Source: Candidatus Poribacteria bacterium
GTDB lineage: Bacteria > Poribacteria > WGA-4E > PCPOR2b
Direction: 5' to 3'
NCBI GenBank assembly: GCA_028819845.1
Contig: JAPPKS010000023.1
Span: 31,573-95,572, forward strand
DNA: 64,000 nt
A program made the translations under genes and the position numbers. Shown piece after piece: positions 62,718 to 64,000 of the stretch (positions are counted from its first letter, which is position 1; each line of letters starts with the position of its first letter). The notes under the pieces were generated by a model. That model searched no databases. It was not told where the DNA came from and was given only the letters and a program-made list of their open reading frames with translations.

Positions 62718-63830
62718 ATGCCACCTGTTGATTATCATTACGGCCAATTTCCTCCAGAGAATCTAGATTGGCTCCAACTCGTCCCGTATATCGGTCCGGC
62801 ATCGCGTGCGCTAGGCGATTTTAGGGGTTTGCTCAACGCCATCCCCAATGCCGATGTTCTGCTGGCGCCGCTGTCGGCACACGAAGCCGTGCTATCCAGC
62901 CGAATTGAGGGGACGCAAGTGACTCTGGGTGAAGTTCTGGAATTCGAGGCTGACAACGGACGTCATCAGCCTCCGGAGCGCCGCCATGAGATTCGGGAGG
63001 TGTACAACTATCGTCTCGCCATACACCAAGCCACTGAACTGCTGGAGGAGCTGCCGCTTTGCGGTCGACTACTTAAGAAGGTACATGCCATATTGATGGA
63101 GGATGTGCGCGGCAAGCACAGACAATCAGGTGAGTTTAAATCAACGCCAAACTTCATTGGTCGGCCAGGTTGTACGGTAGAAACCGCCAAATTCCTCCCT
63201 TGCACACCAGACAAGCTGCCCGATGGGATGACCGCGTGGGAAAAGTTTCTTCACAACGATTATCCAGACCGCCTTGTTCAGCTTGCGGTGGCGCATGCAG
63301 AATTTGAAGCGCTCCACCCGTTCTACGACGGTAACGGACGCCTCGGGCGTATGCTAATGCCTCTTTTTCTTTTCGAGCGAGAACTTTTGAGCTACCCGTC
63401 ATTTTATATGAGCGAATACCTTGAAGCCCATCGAGAAGAATACTACGAGCGGCTTTTGGCAGTTTCACGTGATAACGACTGGACCGGTTGGTGCCGCTTT
63501 TTCCTTCAAGCGCTTGAAAAGCAGGCGGAAGAAAATACGCGAAAAGCGAGAGCTATTCTAAATCTATACGATGAACGGAAACGTTGGATTATTGAGAATA
63601 CTCGTTCACAATACGCTGTCCCTTCTTTGGACTTCATTTTCCGCCAACCTATTTTCCGGTCACCGGATTTCGGAAAAGATCAAGGGGTACCCCGTCACTC
63701 CGCTCGGCGCATTTTGGGTGAGATTCGAAACGAATTGTTTATTGAATGGTTACCACCATCAGGTTCGCGACCGGCAATCTTCGCCTACAAAGAACTACTT
63801 GACATTGTAGAACAGAAACGCACATTTTAG
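62718..63830 (+). CDS. Fic-domain protein (class II, N-terminal inhibitory helix)
   Basis: A 370-residue protein, likely an AMP- or UMP-transferase or related enzyme acting on proteins. The catalytic motif HPFYDGNGRLGR (His200) is intact. The inhibitory motif SSRIEG (Ser60, Glu64, Gly65) sits near the N-terminus, so activity is probably held off until released. A C-terminal winged-helix-like region (SARRILGEIRNELFIEWL) is common in this class. The ATG at 62718 matches family starts. Hairpin arrays lie on both sides of the gene. Confidence 0.92.
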   Translation: MPPVDYHYGQFPPENLDWLQLVPYIGPASRALGDFRGLLNAIPNADVLLAPLSAHEAVLSSRIEGTQVTLGEVLEFEADNGRHQPPERRHEIREVYNYRLAIHQATELLEELPLCGRLLKKVHAILMEDVRGKHRQSGEFKSTPNFIGRPGCTVETAKFLPCTPDKLPDGMTAWEKFLHNDYPDRLVQLAVAHAEFEALHPFYDGNGRLGRMLMPLFLFERELLSYPSFYMSEYLEAHREEYYERLLAVSRDNDWTGWCRFFLQALEKQAEENTRKARAILNLYDERKRWIIENTRSQYAVPSLDFIFRQPIFRSPDFGKDQGVPRHSARRILGEIRNELFIEWLPPSGSRPAIFAYKELLDIVEQKRTF

Positions 63831-63898
63831 TGGTTTGCATGTGAGTAAGGTGTGGCACTTGACAATCGCAATACGGATAAAAACGAGCAATGAATCGC

Positions 63899-64000
63899 TT
63901 TGTTGCTAATGAATCGAGAAATACTAGCAACAAATCACTTTGTTACTAACAGATGCACAACAAATCCGTTTGTTGCTAACGAATCGAGAAATATTAGCAA
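63899..64000. repeat. Array of tandem hairpins (right array, cut by window end)
   Basis: TTTGTTGCTA (63899-63908)/TAGCAACAAA (63925-63934), then TTTGTT...AACAAA (63939-63964), then TTTGTTGCTAACGAATCGAG starting at 63969 and running into TTAGCAA at the window edge. About 80 bp are nearly identical to the left array (62369-62450), in the same orientation. The array continues beyond the window. Confidence 0.8.

Overview
The window is bacterial, gene-dense and about half GC. It reads like a Gram-negative-type member of a poorly cultured lineage. A TonB-dependent receptor, several lipobox proteins, MurA and a futalosine-type menaquinone locus point to a diderm. Very long TPR and HEAT proteins, Ig-like/LysM lipoproteins, many Gfo/Idh/MocA, PfkB, SDR and TIM-barrel sugar enzymes, and short hairpin-bearing dispersed repeats fit Candidatus Poribacteria or relatives. 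That placement is inference from gene content only.

Layout. 1-3.9 kb: translation and envelope precursor block rpsB(end)-tsf-frr-cdsA-dxr, without the usual pyrH and uppS. 3.9-13.4 kb (minus): a 1558-residue TPR protein, an ECF sigma/anti-sigma pair, an HTTM membrane protein and a TPR lipoprotein. 13.5-17.5 kb (minus): two Ig-like lipoproteins, one ending in LysM, then murA. 17.8-20.5 kb: cytochrome c, a HIT protein, a dispersed repeat, and an iscU-like/iscA-like pair behind a consensus promoter. 20.6-23.1 kb: GT2 glycosyltransferase, SMR-like flippase and a TM2-like membrane protein, with a palindrome over the promoter. 23.2-32.3 kb: cupin, M16 peptidase, lipoprotein, RtcB, Gfo/Idh/MocA oxidoreductase, class V aminotransferase and ThiE. 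32.4-38.3 kb: a small ORF, a 1431-residue HEAT lipoprotein, recO and tRNA-Pro(CGG). 38.4-44.6 kb (minus): CNNM/CBS protein, ybeY, phoH, a CysE-like acyltransferase, mqnA and mqnE, with a DNA methyltransferase overlapping mqnE. 46.4-56.5 kb: SAM hydrolase family protein, then a sugar/sugar-acid cluster (two SDRs, two PfkB kinases, a uronate-isomerase-like protein, an OppD-type ATPase), purN, a xylose-isomerase-like TIM barrel and a 2-hydroxyacid dehydrogenase. 56.6-64 kb: accessory region with an XRE-M78/DUF4411 toxin-antitoxin-like pair, a methyltransferase, a TonB receptor, an orphan MNT nucleotidyltransferase and a Fic protein between two hairpin arrays.

Main points for a second look: (1) the DUF4411 reading frame is broken by one TGA exactly where I recall the family having a Cys; (2) a domain of about 70 residues that I cannot name occurs in a TM2-like membrane protein and twice inside the HEAT lipoprotein; (3) the IscU-like scaffold keeps one of three ligand cysteines and overlaps iscA by 50 nt; (4) MqnE has a CX5CX2C cluster motif in place of the usual CX3CX2C; (5) hairpin arrays with compensatory stem changes flank the Fic gene. 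No searches were run; family names rest on motifs read by eye.
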